Source: Prevotella sp. (GTDB taxonomy: Bacteria; Bacteroidota; Bacteroidia; Bacteroidales; Bacteroidaceae). From it: a stretch of 64,000 nucleotides of DNA. The stretch lies in contig SUYI01000004.1 of assembly GCA_015060485.1 (NCBI GenBank), positions 1-64,000 of the forward strand. The letters run 5' to 3'. Shown here one piece after another: positions 53,274 to 62,518 of this stretch; within the stretch, counting starts at the first letter, position 1; every line of letters starts with the position of its first letter. The position numbers and the translations under genes are program-made. Below the pieces are notes generated by a model that worked only from the letters and a program-made list of their open reading frames with translations, was not told where the DNA came from and made no database searches.

Positions 53274-54212
53274 ATGAAGATATTAAAGACAATTGCATTT
53301 CTGGCTTTAGCAACGATGAGTTCCCTTCCGACTATGGGACAGGACTTGTTGGCACGCCAGGCTCCTATTGATAGAAAGATGAAGGCAGTGGACAGCGTCG
53401 CACTGCAACGACTGATAGAGACAGAGACTTTTTACGAGTCTCCGTCTGCCGATTTGTATGACGATTGGGACAACATGCACGCCCACAGCCATGCTACCGA
53501 GTTGCCCGATTCGTTCCGCATCTCGCTGAAAAACTTCTGCATGCCCACCACGAGCCGTGTGCTCACCTCTAACTTTGGTGCCCGCTGGGGACGCCAGCAC
53601 AAGGGCTTGGACATTAAGGTATATATTGGCGATACCATTCGTGCAGCCTTCGACGGCAAGGTACGCGTAGTACGCTACGAAGGACGCGGCTATGGCAAGT
53701 ATGTGGTCATTCGTCACGACAACGGACTGGAGACCTACTATGCCCACATGTCGAAGCAGTTGGTATCGGAGAATCAGGAAGTTCGCGCTGGTGACCCCAT
53801 CGGACTGGGTGGTAACACGGGACGTAGCACGGGTTCACACCTGCACTTCGAGACTCGTCTCTGCGGTGTTGCGCTGAATCCGGCTCTGATGTTCGACTTC
53901 CGCAATCAGGACGTGGTCGACGACTACTACGTTTACCGCAAGTCTACCTATCAGAAGGAGTCTGTCGTTGCAACCCGCCTGCGTGGCGTCGGTGGAATAA
54001 GTTTCGGTGGCAATGGTGAGGACGTTGAACTGGCTACTGCAGCACCTGCAGCCAACTACGCACAAGAGGCCCGTTTCCACAAAGTAAAGAAGGGTGAGAC
54101 ACTCTACTCGATTGCCAAGAAGCGCGGCACCACAGTGGATTCCATCATGAAACTGAATCACCTAAAGAAGAACTCCAAGCTCAAAGCTGGTCAGATTCTG
54201 AAATTCAATTAA
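53274..54212 (+). CDS. M23 peptidase with C-terminal LysM
   Basis: A 312-residue secreted protein starting MKILKTIAFLALATM. The LytM/M23 domain carries NFGARWGRQHKGLDIKVYIG (His, Asp), HDNGLETYYAHM, and GSHLHFETR (His) zinc ligands. A linker of about 60 residues leads to a LysM domain at the end (FHKVKKGETLYSIAKKRGTT, LKAGQILKFN). It cuts peptidoglycan crosslinks. A TATCTTTGCAC promoter element sits at 53170-53179, about 95 bases upstream of the ATG. Confidence 0.95.
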   Translation: MKILKTIAFLALATMSSLPTMGQDLLARQAPIDRKMKAVDSVALQRLIETETFYESPSADLYDDWDNMHAHSHATELPDSFRISLKNFCMPTTSRVLTSNFGARWGRQHKGLDIKVYIGDTIRAAFDGKVRVVRYEGRGYGKYVVIRHDNGLETYYAHMSKQLVSENQEVRAGDPIGLGGNTGRSTGSHLHFETRLCGVALNPALMFDFRNQDVVDDYYVYRKSTYQKESVVATRLRGVGGISFGGNGEDVELATAAPAANYAQEARFHKVKKGETLYSIAKKRGTTVDSIMKLNHLKKNSKLKAGQILKFN

Positions 54213-54231
54213 AACACGATTCTTAAATAAT

Positions 54232-54270
54232 AAGCGACGGCCCTGAAATAATCTTTCAGAGCCGTCGCTT
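54232..54270. terminator. Bidirectional terminator between M23 gene and obg
   Basis: AAGCGACGGC-CTGAAA and TTTCAG-GCCGTCGCTT form a long stem with a short loop; A-rich and T-rich flanks allow use on both strands. Confidence 0.9.
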
Positions 54271-54308
54271 TTATTGGAATTTCAGAAAATTATAGTCAAC
54301 AGCTAGTC

Positions 54309-55469
54309 TTACTCATATTCGAAATCCTCGTAGTCCTCGATATCCTCTATGTCTTCTTCGTCCACATACTCAATATCGTCATCCTCGCCCTCGTCAGCCA
54401 GTTCTTCGGCAAAACGCGTCATATCCTTGTCGCGATGCACCAGCGTATCTTCAGCCATCACAGCAGCCAACTTATTGCTCTCGGCATTCAACTCACGCCA
54501 CAGCACGTCTTTCAACTCATCAAGACCCTTATTGGCTACAGCCGAGATGAATACACAGGGTAAGTCGTTGGGCAGTGTTTCGCGAAGCATCTCCACCAAT
54601 TCGTCGTCCAGCAGGTCGCACTTGGTGATAGCCAACACACGATGTTTGTCAAGCATATCGGGATTAAACTGACGCAGTTCGTTCAGCAGAATTTCGTATT
54701 CGCGCTTGATGTCGTCCGTATCGCCAGGCACCATGAACAGTAACAGCGAGTTACGCTCAATATGGCGCAGGAACCGCAGTCCCAAGCCCTTACCTTCAGC
54801 AGCACCCTCGATAATGCCGGGAATGTCGGCCATCACAAACGACTTGTTGTCGCGATAGCCCACAATGCCCAGCGAGGGTTCCATCGTGGTGAATGGATAG
54901 TTGGCAATCTTCGGACGGGCATTCGACAGCGACGACAGCAATGTCGACTTGCCAGCATTGGGGAATCCCACCAGTCCGACATCAGCCAACAGCTTCAGTT
55001 CCAGAATGATGGTCATCTCCTGCATGGGCTCTCCAGGCTGTGCATAACGGGGAGCCTGGTTGGTGGCCGTGCGGAACTGAAAGTTACCCAATCCGCCTCG
55101 TCCGCCTTTCAGCAGCACGATTTCCTGCCCGTCGTAGGTAATGTCGCAGACGTATTTGCCCGTCTCGGCATCGTAGACCACCGTACCGCAAGGAACGTCG
55201 ATATATACATCCTTGCCGTCCGTCCCGTGACACTTGTCCTTACCGCCATTGCCTCCGTGTTCAGCGAAGATGTGGCGTTCGTACTTCAGGTGGAGCAGTG
55301 TCCAGTAGTTGTGGTTACCACGCAGGATAATGCTGCCGCCCTTGCCGCCGTCACCGCCATCGGGACCTCCGTTGGGGTTATACTTCACGTGGCGCAGATG
55401 CATCGAACCCCTGCCACCCTTGCCCGAACGGCAGTATATCTTGACGTAGTCTACGAAATTAGATTCCAT
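54309..55469 (-). CDS. obg: GTPase Obg
   Basis: A 386-residue ribosome-associated GTPase. N-terminal Gly-rich Obg fold ([40 protein letters not shown]), G domain with [36 protein letters not shown] and ITKCDLL, and a C-terminal tail that is strongly acidic ([20 protein letters not shown]). The OCT domain is absent, as in many Bacteroidota. Follows adk with a short repeat-filled gap. Confidence 0.96.
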   Translation of the reverse strand: MESNFVDYVKIYCRSGKGGRGSMHLRHVKYNPNGGPDGGDGGKGGSIILRGNHNYWTLLHLKYERHIFAEHGGNGGKDKCHGTDGKDVYIDVPCGTVVYDAETGKYVCDITYDGQEIVLLKGGRGGLGNFQFRTATNQAPRYAQPGEPMQEMTIILELKLLADVGLVGFPNAGKSTLLSSLSNARPKIANYPFTTMEPSLGIVGYRDNKSFVMADIPGIIEGAAEGKGLGLRFLRHIERNSLLLFMVPGDTDDIKREYEILLNELRQFNPDMLDKHRVLAITKCDLLDDELVEMLRETLPNDLPCVFISAVANKGLDELKDVLWRELNAESNKLAAVMAEDTLVHRDKDMTRFAEELADEGEDDDIEYVDEEDIEDIEDYEDFEYE

Positions 55470-55508
55470 ATTTCTACTAGTATTACTAGTCTAACTAGTT
55501 TGACTAGA
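55470..55508. repeat. ACTAGT words between obg and adk
   Basis: TTCTACTAGTATTACTAGTC and a following TAACTAGTTTGACTAG fill the gap between obg and adk and include the adk stop codon. Confidence 0.9.
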
Positions 55509-56076
55509 GGTTATCAATCACCTTCTGGATATCACCAAAGATGCGCTCCAGCGTGCCCAAGCCGTTGATATGGTGATGCAGACCTTCCTGCTTGTACCAC
55601 TCGATGAGTGGCTGGGTCTGCGAGTGATACACTACCAGACGTTTCTTGATAGTCTCTTCGTTATCATCGGCACGTCCACTTTCCTGTCCGCGCTTGATGA
55701 GACGTGTCATCAACTCGTCTTCGGGCACGTCCAACTCAATCATGGCAGCCACCTTGTCACCACGCTCGCTGAGCATGTGCTTCAAGGCTTCAGCCTGCGG
55801 AATGGTACGGGGGAAACCGTCAAAGATAACGCCCTTGTGTCCACGTCCAAAGTCGTCGTAGACCTTGGCCAGGATGCTAATCATCAAGTCGTCGGGAATC
55901 AGGTTGCCTTTGTCAATGAAACTCTGGGCGGTCTTACCCAAATCCGAACCTTTCTTGATTTCGTTTCTAAGGACATCACCTGTCGAGATGTGTCCCAAAC
56001 CATAGTGTTCTATCATCAGATCGCTCTGTGTGCCCTTTCCAGAACCGGGGGCACCAAAAATAACAATGTTTTTCAT
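55504..56076 (-). CDS. adk: Adenylate kinase
   Basis: A 190-residue kinase starting MKNIVIFGAPGSGKGTQSDL, with HISTGDVLRNEI, VIFDGFPRTIPQAEAL and the LID region. The short-LID form lacks the zinc Cys. The frame continues 43 codons upstream to another ATG at 56205 without a stop; that segment (MRQIKLPHLPSDVEERKSDL...) is not part of the kinase domain and the start at 56076 is preferred. It balances ATP, ADP and AMP. Confidence 0.95.
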   Translation of the reverse strand: MKNIVIFGAPGSGKGTQSDLMIEHYGLGHISTGDVLRNEIKKGSDLGKTAQSFIDKGNLIPDDLMISILAKVYDDFGRGHKGVIFDGFPRTIPQAEALKHMLSERGDKVAAMIELDVPEDELMTRLIKRGQESGRADDNEETIKKRLVVYHSQTQPLIEWYKQEGLHHHINGLGTLERIFGDIQKVIDNL

Positions 56077-56260
56077 TTGAATTCTTTGTTCTTGTTTATC
56101 CTGTTTAATTTTTGTTTCTTTTCCTTTATACCACAGGTCGGTCATCAAGTCGCTCTTACGCTCCTCGACGTCACTGGGCAGGTGGGGTAACTTGATTTGT
56201 CGCATAATTTACTATTTTTGTTATCACGTTATACCATTATGTCGTTATTACGATATTTCG

Positions 56261-56797
56261 TTATTCCACCAACGTATAAATCTCCTTCAGCCAACGGCCC
56301 TGCTGGTCGTAGTCCAGCCCATAACCCAAGATAAAATCATTGGGGATCGAGAAGGCTGCATACTCAATGTCGAGCGGTTCTTCCAACTTGTCGGGCTTCA
56401 CAAACAGCGTACAAATATGAATGGAAGCGGGATTGCGCGTACCCAGCGACTCTACCATCTGCTTCATCGTACGGCCTGTGTCCACAATGTCTTCCACGAT
56501 AACGACGTCACGACCCGACAGATTCTCGTTGATACCCAACACCTCATGCACCTTACCCGTCGAGGTGATGCCCTGGTACGAGGCCAGCTTCACGAACGAA
56601 ATCTCGCAGGGGATAGTCATCTCGCGCATCAGGTCGGCAGCAAAAATGAACGACCCGTTGAGCACACCCAACAATAATGGATTCTTGCCTTCCAAGTCCT
56701 TGCTGATTCTGGCGGCCAACTCCTTCACGCGCTGTTTAATCTCGGCTTCGGGAATCGAGGTTTGAAACGTTTTGTCTTTGATTTTAACGATACTCAT
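56261..56797 (-). CDS. hpt: Hypoxanthine phosphoribosyltransferase
   Basis: A 178-residue purine-salvage enzyme. PRPP loop DVVIVEDIVDTGRTMKQMVE, and LLLGVLNGSFIFAADLMREM in the hood region. Its -7 element TAATTTTGC (56828-56820) is about 30 bases upstream. A repeat-rich gap (TTATTACG words, 56206-56260) separates it from adk. Confidence 0.95.
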   Translation of the reverse strand: MSIVKIKDKTFQTSIPEAEIKQRVKELAARISKDLEGKNPLLLGVLNGSFIFAADLMREMTIPCEISFVKLASYQGITSTGKVHEVLGINENLSGRDVVIVEDIVDTGRTMKQMVESLGTRNPASIHICTLFVKPDKLEEPLDIEYAAFSIPNDFILGYGLDYDQQGRWLKEIYTLVE

Positions 56798-56887
56798 GGC
56801 TGCAAAATATTAATTTGGTGCAAAATTACGATTTTTTTTGCAAAAAGTAGTCATTGATTAGCATATTTTTCGTATTTTTGCAGGCAA

Positions 56888-58402
56888 ATGAAGATATTTA
56901 CAAGTGCTCAGATACATGAGCTGGACCGATACACCATCGAAAACGAGCCCATTCCCAGTCTCGATTTGATGGAGCGTGCCGCCAAAGCACTGACGCAGGC
57001 CATCACGGAAATGTACTCCGCATCGATGCCCGTCGTCGTCTTTGCCGGACCAGGCAACAATGGTGGCGACGCCTTGGCGGTGGCCCGCCTGATGGCCGAC
57101 AAGGGCTATCAGGTCAGCGTCTACCTGTTCAATATCAGTGGCAGTCTGTCGCCCGACTGTGCTGCCAACAAGCAGCGCATTCAAGAGAACAAACGCATCC
57201 AGCAGTTCATCGAGGTGGTCGAAGAGTTCAACCCTCCCGTCCTTGAAGCCGACATGCTGGTCGTCGACGGACTCTTCGGCTCCGGACTCAACAAACCACT
57301 GGCTGGCGGTTTCGCCTCGCTGGTCAAGTATATCAACGCCTCGCCGGCCCAAGTGGTGGCTATCGACGTACCCTCGGGTCTGATGACGGAAGACAACACC
57401 TACAACGTACGTGCCAACATCATCCGAGCCACCCATACGCTGACCCTTCAGCAACTAAAGCTGTCGTTCCTCTTCGCTGAGAACCAGCAGTTTTTGGGCA
57501 ACCTCCGCGTGCTCGACATCCGTTTGAGTCAGGAAGGAATAGCCAAGATTGAGGCGCCATATACCATCGTCGAGGAAAACGACGTGCGCCAATTGTTGCT
57601 CAGTCGCAGTCCCTTTGCCCATAAGGGGCAGATGGGCAATGCCCTGCTCATTGCCGGCAGCTATTGCATGGCGGGAGCCGCCGTATTGGCCGCCCGAGCC
57701 TGTCTGCGGGCTGGTGCCGGTAAGGTTTTCGTCAACTCTCCCAAGCGCAACATCCCCATTCTGCAGATGTCTGTCCCTGAGGCCATCATCCAGAAAGGAA
57801 ATGAAGAAACCATGTTTGCCGAAGCCGTCGATACGGAAGACTTCAACGCCCTGAGCATTGGTCCCGGAATAGGACAGAGCGAGCAGACGGCTATTGCACT
57901 GATTGCCCAACTGCGTCGTACGCAGTGTCCCATTGTAGCCGATGCTGATGCGCTGAACATCCTGGCCAACCATCGTGCCTGGCTGCAACAGCTGCCGCAA
58001 GGCATCATCATGACGCCTCACCCCAAGGAGTTCGACCGTCTGGAAGGCCACTCTGCCGACAGCTACGAACGGCTCTTCAAGGCCAGCAAACTGGCCGAGC
58101 GGCTGAAGGGATATATCATTCTGAAAGGTCACTACACAGCCATCTGCAGTCCGGGCGGACACATCCTGTTCAACCCGACAGGCAATGCCGGAATGGCTAC
58201 TGCGGGCAGTGGCGACGTGCTGACAGGCATCATTACTGCACTGCTGGCTCGTGGCTACAAGCACGAGGATGCTTGCATCGTGGGTGTCTATCTGCATGGT
58301 CTGGCTGGCGACATTGCTGCGCAGGAGTTAGGCGAAGAGAGCCTCATAGCCAGCGACATCATCAACTACCTGCCGCGAGCCTTTAAGAGAATCCAGAGCT
58401 AA
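56888..58402 (+). CDS. nnr: Bifunctional NAD(P)H-hydrate repair enzyme
   Basis: A 504-residue fusion: N-terminal epimerase (LDLMERAAKALTQAITEMYS, VFAGPGNNGGDALAVARLMA) and C-terminal ADP-dependent dehydratase (LLIAGSYCMAGAAVLAARAC, MTPHPKEFDRL, NPTGNAGMATAGSGDVLTGI). It repairs hydrated NADH and NADPH. A TATTTTTG element at 56873-56880 precedes the ATG by only 8 bases, so the message is nearly leaderless. Confidence 0.96.
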   Translation: MKIFTSAQIHELDRYTIENEPIPSLDLMERAAKALTQAITEMYSASMPVVVFAGPGNNGGDALAVARLMADKGYQVSVYLFNISGSLSPDCAANKQRIQENKRIQQFIEVVEEFNPPVLEADMLVVDGLFGSGLNKPLAGGFASLVKYINASPAQVVAIDVPSGLMTEDNTYNVRANIIRATHTLTLQQLKLSFLFAENQQFLGNLRVLDIRLSQEGIAKIEAPYTIVEENDVRQLLLSRSPFAHKGQMGNALLIAGSYCMAGAAVLAARACLRAGAGKVFVNSPKRNIPILQMSVPEAIIQKGNEETMFAEAVDTEDFNALSIGPGIGQSEQTAIALIAQLRRTQCPIVADADALNILANHRAWLQQLPQGIIMTPHPKEFDRLEGHSADSYERLFKASKLAERLKGYIILKGHYTAICSPGGHILFNPTGNAGMATAGSGDVLTGIITALLARGYKHEDACIVGVYLHGLAGDIAAQELGEESLIASDIINYLPRAFKRIQS

Positions 58403-58417
58403 GAATTAAGAGTTAAG

Positions 58418-58461
58418 AGTTCAATGTTCAAAGTTCAAAGTTCAAAATTCAAAATTCAAAG
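58418..58461. repeat. TTCAAAG words covering a start codon
   Basis: TTAAGAG and TTCAAAG/TTCAAAA words run from the gap into the first codons of the DUF4831 gene, encoding [12 protein letters not shown] ahead of its signal peptide. Confidence 0.9.
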
Positions 58462-59506
58462 TATAGTCATCCTCCTGCTATTCTGTCTGTCGCTGAGTGC
58501 ACAGCCGGAAATGACGCAGCTGCAGCCCGGTCAGACACCCGAAGGCGCCGTCTATTACCTGCCCAAGACTTCGCTCCGCGTCCATCTGCTTGTCGAGAAA
58601 CAGACCTACACCCCCGGACAGTTCGCACGTTATGCCGAGCGCTACCTGCACCTGAAGGGCGTCGTACAGGAGGAGCAGATCAGCCAGCGCATCGTCAGTT
58701 GCGAAGTCAGTAGCTTTGGCGTGCGCGACACGTCGAAGTGCTATTCCGTCCGCTTGAAGGGCAAGGCCGAAACGGCTGAGATTCGTCTCAGTGAGCAGGG
58801 TACCCTGCTGGCTGTCAACGACGAACCCCTCGCCTACTCCGTCCCCACGCTCTCCACGCTCAAATCTCAAACCTCAAATCTCAAACCTCAAACCTCAACG
58901 TTCCTCCTGTCTTCCGAAGCCCTTGCTGCAGGCAGTACGGCGAAGATGGCCGAGATTACCGCCCAGCAGATTCAGGAGTTGCAGGAGCGACGCCAGCAGT
59001 TGGCTACGGGCGAGGCCGACGAGATGCCGCAGGACGAGCAGCAGCTGCGACTGATGCTGCAAGAGATTGACCAGAAGTGCAACCAGCTGATGGCACACTT
59101 TACGGGCACCGTGTGTCGCGACAGTTCCGAACATGTGCTGACGCTGTGTCCTGAAAAGGAAATCAAACATCAGGTGCTGTTCCGCATATCACGTCGCTTG
59201 GGACTGGTCGACAAGGACGACCTCTCGGGCATACCTTATTATATAGACCTGAAAAACCTGAGTCCTGCTGAGCATCCCGCTCCAGAAAACAAAAAGCTGC
59301 TGGGATTCTACGTCAACGTGCCCGGCATGGCTCAGCTCACCATCAGTCAGGACGATCAGACCTTGGCACAGTTCCAGGTGCCGCTGGCACAGTTCGGATT
59401 CACCGAGTTGCGCGATGGCGACCTCTTCCGTCGCTTCGTCACTCACCTGCAGCTGCATCCGGCCACAGGCGCCGTAGTCCGTCAGCAGGTGGAATTAGAA
59501 AAATAG
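58424..59506 (+). CDS. DUF4831 family protein
   Basis: A 360-residue protein. The signal peptide (IVILLLFCLSLSAQ) is preceded by repeat-encoded residues; the body resembles the DUF4831 family (EGAVYYLPKTSLRVHLLVEK, YAERYLHLKGVVQEEQISQR, SLSEQ-like RLSEQGTLLAVND). A second word insert lies at 58859-58900. The C-terminal half has two predicted beta-rich parts. Function unknown; probably periplasmic or membrane-associated and restricted to Bacteroidota. Confidence 0.8.
   Translation: MFKVQSSKFKIQSIVILLLFCLSLSAQPEMTQLQPGQTPEGAVYYLPKTSLRVHLLVEKQTYTPGQFARYAERYLHLKGVVQEEQISQRIVSCEVSSFGVRDTSKCYSVRLKGKAETAEIRLSEQGTLLAVNDEPLAYSVPTLSTLKSQTSNLKPQTSTFLLSSEALAAGSTAKMAEITAQQIQELQERRQQLATGEADEMPQDEQQLRLMLQEIDQKCNQLMAHFTGTVCRDSSEHVLTLCPEKEIKHQVLFRISRRLGLVDKDDLSGIPYYIDLKNLSPAEHPAPENKKLLGFYVNVPGMAQLTISQDDQTLAQFQVPLAQFGFTELRDGDLFRRFVTHLQLHPATGAVVRQQVELEK
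58859..58900. repeat. CTCAAATCTCAAACC words inside DUF4831 gene
   Basis: CTCAAATCTCAAACCTCAAA and its continuation, in frame, encoding LKSQTSNLKPQTST between two conserved blocks. Confidence 0.9.
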
Positions 59507-59547
59507 AACAACCATAAAATAACAGAACAACAAAAAGGAAAAGAAAC

Positions 59548-60099
59548 ATGAAAAAGTATCTGATTGGAGCCCTCGTGCTCATCGCTGCAGTAGCCATGAT
59601 TAAGACGGTTCCCGACAAGAAGGCACATAAGAAAGCCATGATGGAAGCCGTGAAGGAGTATGTCGACGAAGAAGCCGCCAAGCGTGGAATAGGCGACGGC
59701 GTACTGTCCCGACTTGGCAAGAACATTGTCAACAAGACCGTTGAGGTGGCGCTGAATTCCAAGCTCGAGGTCGACAACTACCTGCTCTTCAACACAACCC
59801 ACGTAGAACTCGACGACGAGGTAAAGACGCTGTCGCTGGGTGTTTTGGGCCATGTGTTTACGTTCGACAAAGAGATGCTGCGCGATGCCCTCGAGACGTC
59901 TGCCAAGGAAAAACAAGAACTGAAAGACGAGCGCAAGACAGCCAAAGAAGCTGCCAAAGAGGCCAAAAGGCTGGAAAAGCAGCTTAGGAAAGAGCAGAAA
60001 AAGCGCGAAAAGGAAGCCCGCAAGGAACAGAAGCGCCGCGAGAAAGAAGCCCGCAAAGAGCAAAAGCGCCGCGAGAAAGAAGCCAAGAACAAGAAATAA
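59548..60099 (+). CDS. Membrane-anchored protein with Lys/Arg/Glu coiled tail
   Basis: A 183-residue protein. N-terminal hydrophobic segment (YLIGALVLIAAVAMIKTV) likely acts as a signal or anchor, followed by an alpha/beta domain of about 100 residues (DNYLLFNTTHVELDDEVKTL, SLGVLGHVFTF) and a charged tail of KEQKRREKEAR repeats, about 55 residues, that should form a helix. It may belong to a DUF4359-like group; this is uncertain. It begins 41 bases after the DUF4831 gene and is the last gene of that series. Confidence 0.65.
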   Translation: MKKYLIGALVLIAAVAMIKTVPDKKAHKKAMMEAVKEYVDEEAAKRGIGDGVLSRLGKNIVNKTVEVALNSKLEVDNYLLFNTTHVELDDEVKTLSLGVLGHVFTFDKEMLRDALETSAKEKQELKDERKTAKEAAKEAKRLEKQLRKEQKKREKEARKEQKRREKEARKEQKRREKEAKNKK

Positions 60100-60160
60100 T
60101 AATCAGAACGACTCTTCGTGGTCGTAACGTGGCATGCGGTGTATCTGTAGTTTCCCTGCA

Positions 60161-60220
60161 TTTAGTATGATACTATAGACGCTCTGGTATCATACTAAAG
60201 GGTGTTTAGTGTCATACCAT
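60161..60220. repeat. TTTAGTATGATAC palindromic array
   Basis: TTTAGTATGATAC (60161-60173) and its exact complement GTATCATACTAAA (60186-60198) form a 13-base inverted repeat; a degenerate third copy, TTTAGTGTCATACCA, follows at 60205. The 60100-60512 gap holds no gene. Confidence 0.85.
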
Positions 60221-60250
60221 ATTACGGATAGCAGCACATAGCCAGCCTAT

Positions 60251-60341
60251 TTGCTGTTGTCTGTCATCTTTTTCAGGCTTTATTTACTCCGCAAAGACAG
60301 CAATAATAGTTGAAACGGAAAAGAAATTTCCATTATCCTTT
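60251..60341 (+). repeat. Flanking repeat, left copy
   Basis: A sequence of about 90 bases that recurs at 62550-62640 in the same orientation. Both copies contain a pairable TTGCTGTTGTCTG...CAAAGACAGCAA segment and the invariant block GTTGAAACGGAAAAGAAATT. They bracket the secreted-protein/peptide module. Confidence 0.85.
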
Positions 60342-60570
60342 TGCAGCCATTGAACATTTCATTGACATTTTGAATTAGTCAGTAGAATCCCTTTTGTGTA
60401 TGATCATCCAGTTGCTGGAACCGCTTCCGCAAAGCATTGTGGCGGGGACGTAAGTCAGCGCTGCAACGCATTGGAAATTTTAAGGAAATAATTTGGTATT
60501 TCTACTTTTTTATTGTACCTTTGCACTCATCAATACATTATTACTAACATTTTATAAAACAAAACAAAAA

Positions 60571-62235
60571 ATGAAGAAATTATTTACTTTATTGACACTA
60601 CTGGTGGCAATGGTCACTAGTGCGTGGGCAGATGGCACAATCATCTATTCGATGACTGATGTAACAGGGCCGACAACAAGTTTGGCTACTGGAGAAACTG
60701 CAGATGTTACTGCTACATTTGTGGGCGGAACGGCTGAAGTTTATAATGGCAAATCTTCAGCGGTGAGCAATATGGGTAATGGCCAAATTAACTTAGGCGG
60801 TTCAGGGAACAGTTACTTTCATGCAATTTTATCTAATGAAACCATTGCAGAAGGTGATATTATTACACTCTCTGCTGGTGGAACGATGTATATCAGTGCA
60901 ACATCAGAAAAAGGCTCTTCTGTTACGTTCCCCTATACCGTGCCAAGTGGTTCTGACCTGATTGGCAAGCAGGATGTTTATCTATGGAAGGATGGTGTCA
61001 AAACTTTCACGTCATTCACTATTACTCGCCCTGGTGCTGACGATGTTGCTAATCCCTCCATCTCGCAGAGCGGAAACAAGATAACCATTACCTGCAGCAC
61101 TGACGGAGCCAACATCTACTACACCACAGATGGTTCTGTGCCTACAGCAAGTAGTACCAGTTACAGTGCTGCATTTACCATCGATGACCCCTGCACCGTT
61201 CGTGCCATAGCCATCAAGGGAGAGAAATCTTCTAGTATTATCGTTAAAGACTGCTTTGTGGCGCATTCTGCACAGTTTGTCTTGGGCTTTGGCAGAGGTT
61301 CTCATGAAGATGCTGTTTGGACAAGCAGTAACGGTGAGTATATATTAACAAATACTATAGATGGTCGTGGCATAAATCCAGCAAACCTTACTGCTTCTTC
61401 AGATGCATTTAAAATGTCAAGTGGCGATGTCTACACTCTGAAGGTTAGCAATGATATTAAGGTAACAAAGATCGTCGTTGTTGGGAAAACATGGAATGCC
61501 GGCGATGCTGCTACTATCGCATTAGATGGCTTTACCCCCGCATCAGGCTCATTCTACGAATTTGGTACCGAAACCTACGTGAAAACCATTGAGTTTATAC
61601 CAGATTCGGAACTTGATTTCGGAGCAACCATTACAATGACCATTGGTGGCAACCAGCTTGGTGCTTACATCGAGATTTATGGCACGGAAAGGGCCAGCAT
61701 CACTCCTACTAACGACAAGTCAACCTACGTAACTAAAACGGCTCTTGACTTTAGCGGTGTTACAGGCCTGAAGGCATACGTTGCTACCGCTGCTGCAGTT
61801 GGTAAGGTTACTCTCGAAGAAGTTACGACAGTTCCCGCTGATACTCCGCTGATGCTGATTGGTACTGCAGGTACTGAGTATATTGTGCCTGCAGCTGCTT
61901 CAGCTACTCCTCCTGCCAAGAATATGTTTGTGGCGGCTGACGGAATTACTGAGTTCGATGGTACATCTTACGACTACATCCTGGCATCTGACGGTCTATT
62001 CCACCTGATTAGCAGCGGTACAGTAGCTGTAGGCAGGGCTTACCTGCACTGTGACAGCAATCCGACAACTGCTAGCGCACCATGTCTGTCGTTCGATCTC
62101 AACGGAACTACCGGTATTGATTCGGTGAAGGCTTCAGACAAGGCAAACGGTGAGTACTATAACCTCGCTGGTCAGCGCGTAGCTCAGCCCACGAAAGGAC
62201 TCTATATCGTGAACGGTAAAAAGGTCATTCTGTAA
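60571..62235 (+). CDS. Secreted protein with chitobiase-type domain and sorting-like tail
   Basis: A 554-residue protein starting MKKLFTLLTLLVAMV with a signal peptide ending SAWA. A first beta-rich domain is followed at about residues 150-240 by a CHB_HEX_C_1-like domain (NKITITCSTDGANIYYTTDG, CTVRAIAIKGE), then another beta domain, and the last 30 residues carry the GEYYNLAGQRV...KGLYIVNGKK tail shared with the BspA-like and GH53 proteins. No catalytic domain is visible, so it is probably a binding or surface protein. Promoter TACCTTTGC at about 60515-60523. Confidence 0.85.
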   Translation: MKKLFTLLTLLVAMVTSAWADGTIIYSMTDVTGPTTSLATGETADVTATFVGGTAEVYNGKSSAVSNMGNGQINLGGSGNSYFHAILSNETIAEGDIITLSAGGTMYISATSEKGSSVTFPYTVPSGSDLIGKQDVYLWKDGVKTFTSFTITRPGADDVANPSISQSGNKITITCSTDGANIYYTTDGSVPTASSTSYSAAFTIDDPCTVRAIAIKGEKSSSIIVKDCFVAHSAQFVLGFGRGSHEDAVWTSSNGEYILTNTIDGRGINPANLTASSDAFKMSSGDVYTLKVSNDIKVTKIVVVGKTWNAGDAATIALDGFTPASGSFYEFGTETYVKTIEFIPDSELDFGATITMTIGGNQLGAYIEIYGTERASITPTNDKSTYVTKTALDFSGVTGLKAYVATAAAVGKVTLEEVTTVPADTPLMLIGTAGTEYIVPAAASATPPAKNMFVAADGITEFDGTSYDYILASDGLFHLISSGTVAVGRAYLHCDSNPTTASAPCLSFDLNGTTGIDSVKASDKANGEYYNLAGQRVAQPTKGLYIVNGKKVIL

Positions 62236-62283
62236 AAAATTGTGGCGTTGCATTTGTATTAAAAATAAAATAAATAGAACATT

Positions 62284-62460
62284 ATGAAGAAAACATATAT
62301 TTGCCCAAAAATGGACGTGATTGAGCTGGAGAATCAGCAAGAATTATTAACAACATCAGCAGGTTTTGGTGATCCTATGTCTGGCGGCAATGCTGCAGCA
62401 CCAGAGTTCGACGATTTGGAACAAGAAGTCTTTGGCGACCTAGGCCTCATGGGATTCTAA
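62284..62460 (+). CDS. Small conserved-type peptide, 58 aa
   Basis: ATG at 62284, TAA at 62460. The 58-residue product begins MKKTYICPKMDVIELENQQE, then LLTTSAG, and continues with Gly/Ala-rich and acidic parts ending FGDLGLMGF. Short Bacteroidota proteins that begin MKKTY.xP and contain an LLxxS motif followed by Gly are common, but their role is unknown to me. It lies 48 bases after the secreted protein with a terminator following, so the two form a unit. Confidence 0.75.
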   Translation: MKKTYICPKMDVIELENQQELLTTSAGFGDPMSGGNAAAPEFDDLEQEVFGDLGLMGF

Positions 62461-62518
62461 ACAAAAAAAGACAGCAAAAGCATAGATGATCAGTAGGACA
62501 GTTATCTGATCATAAATA

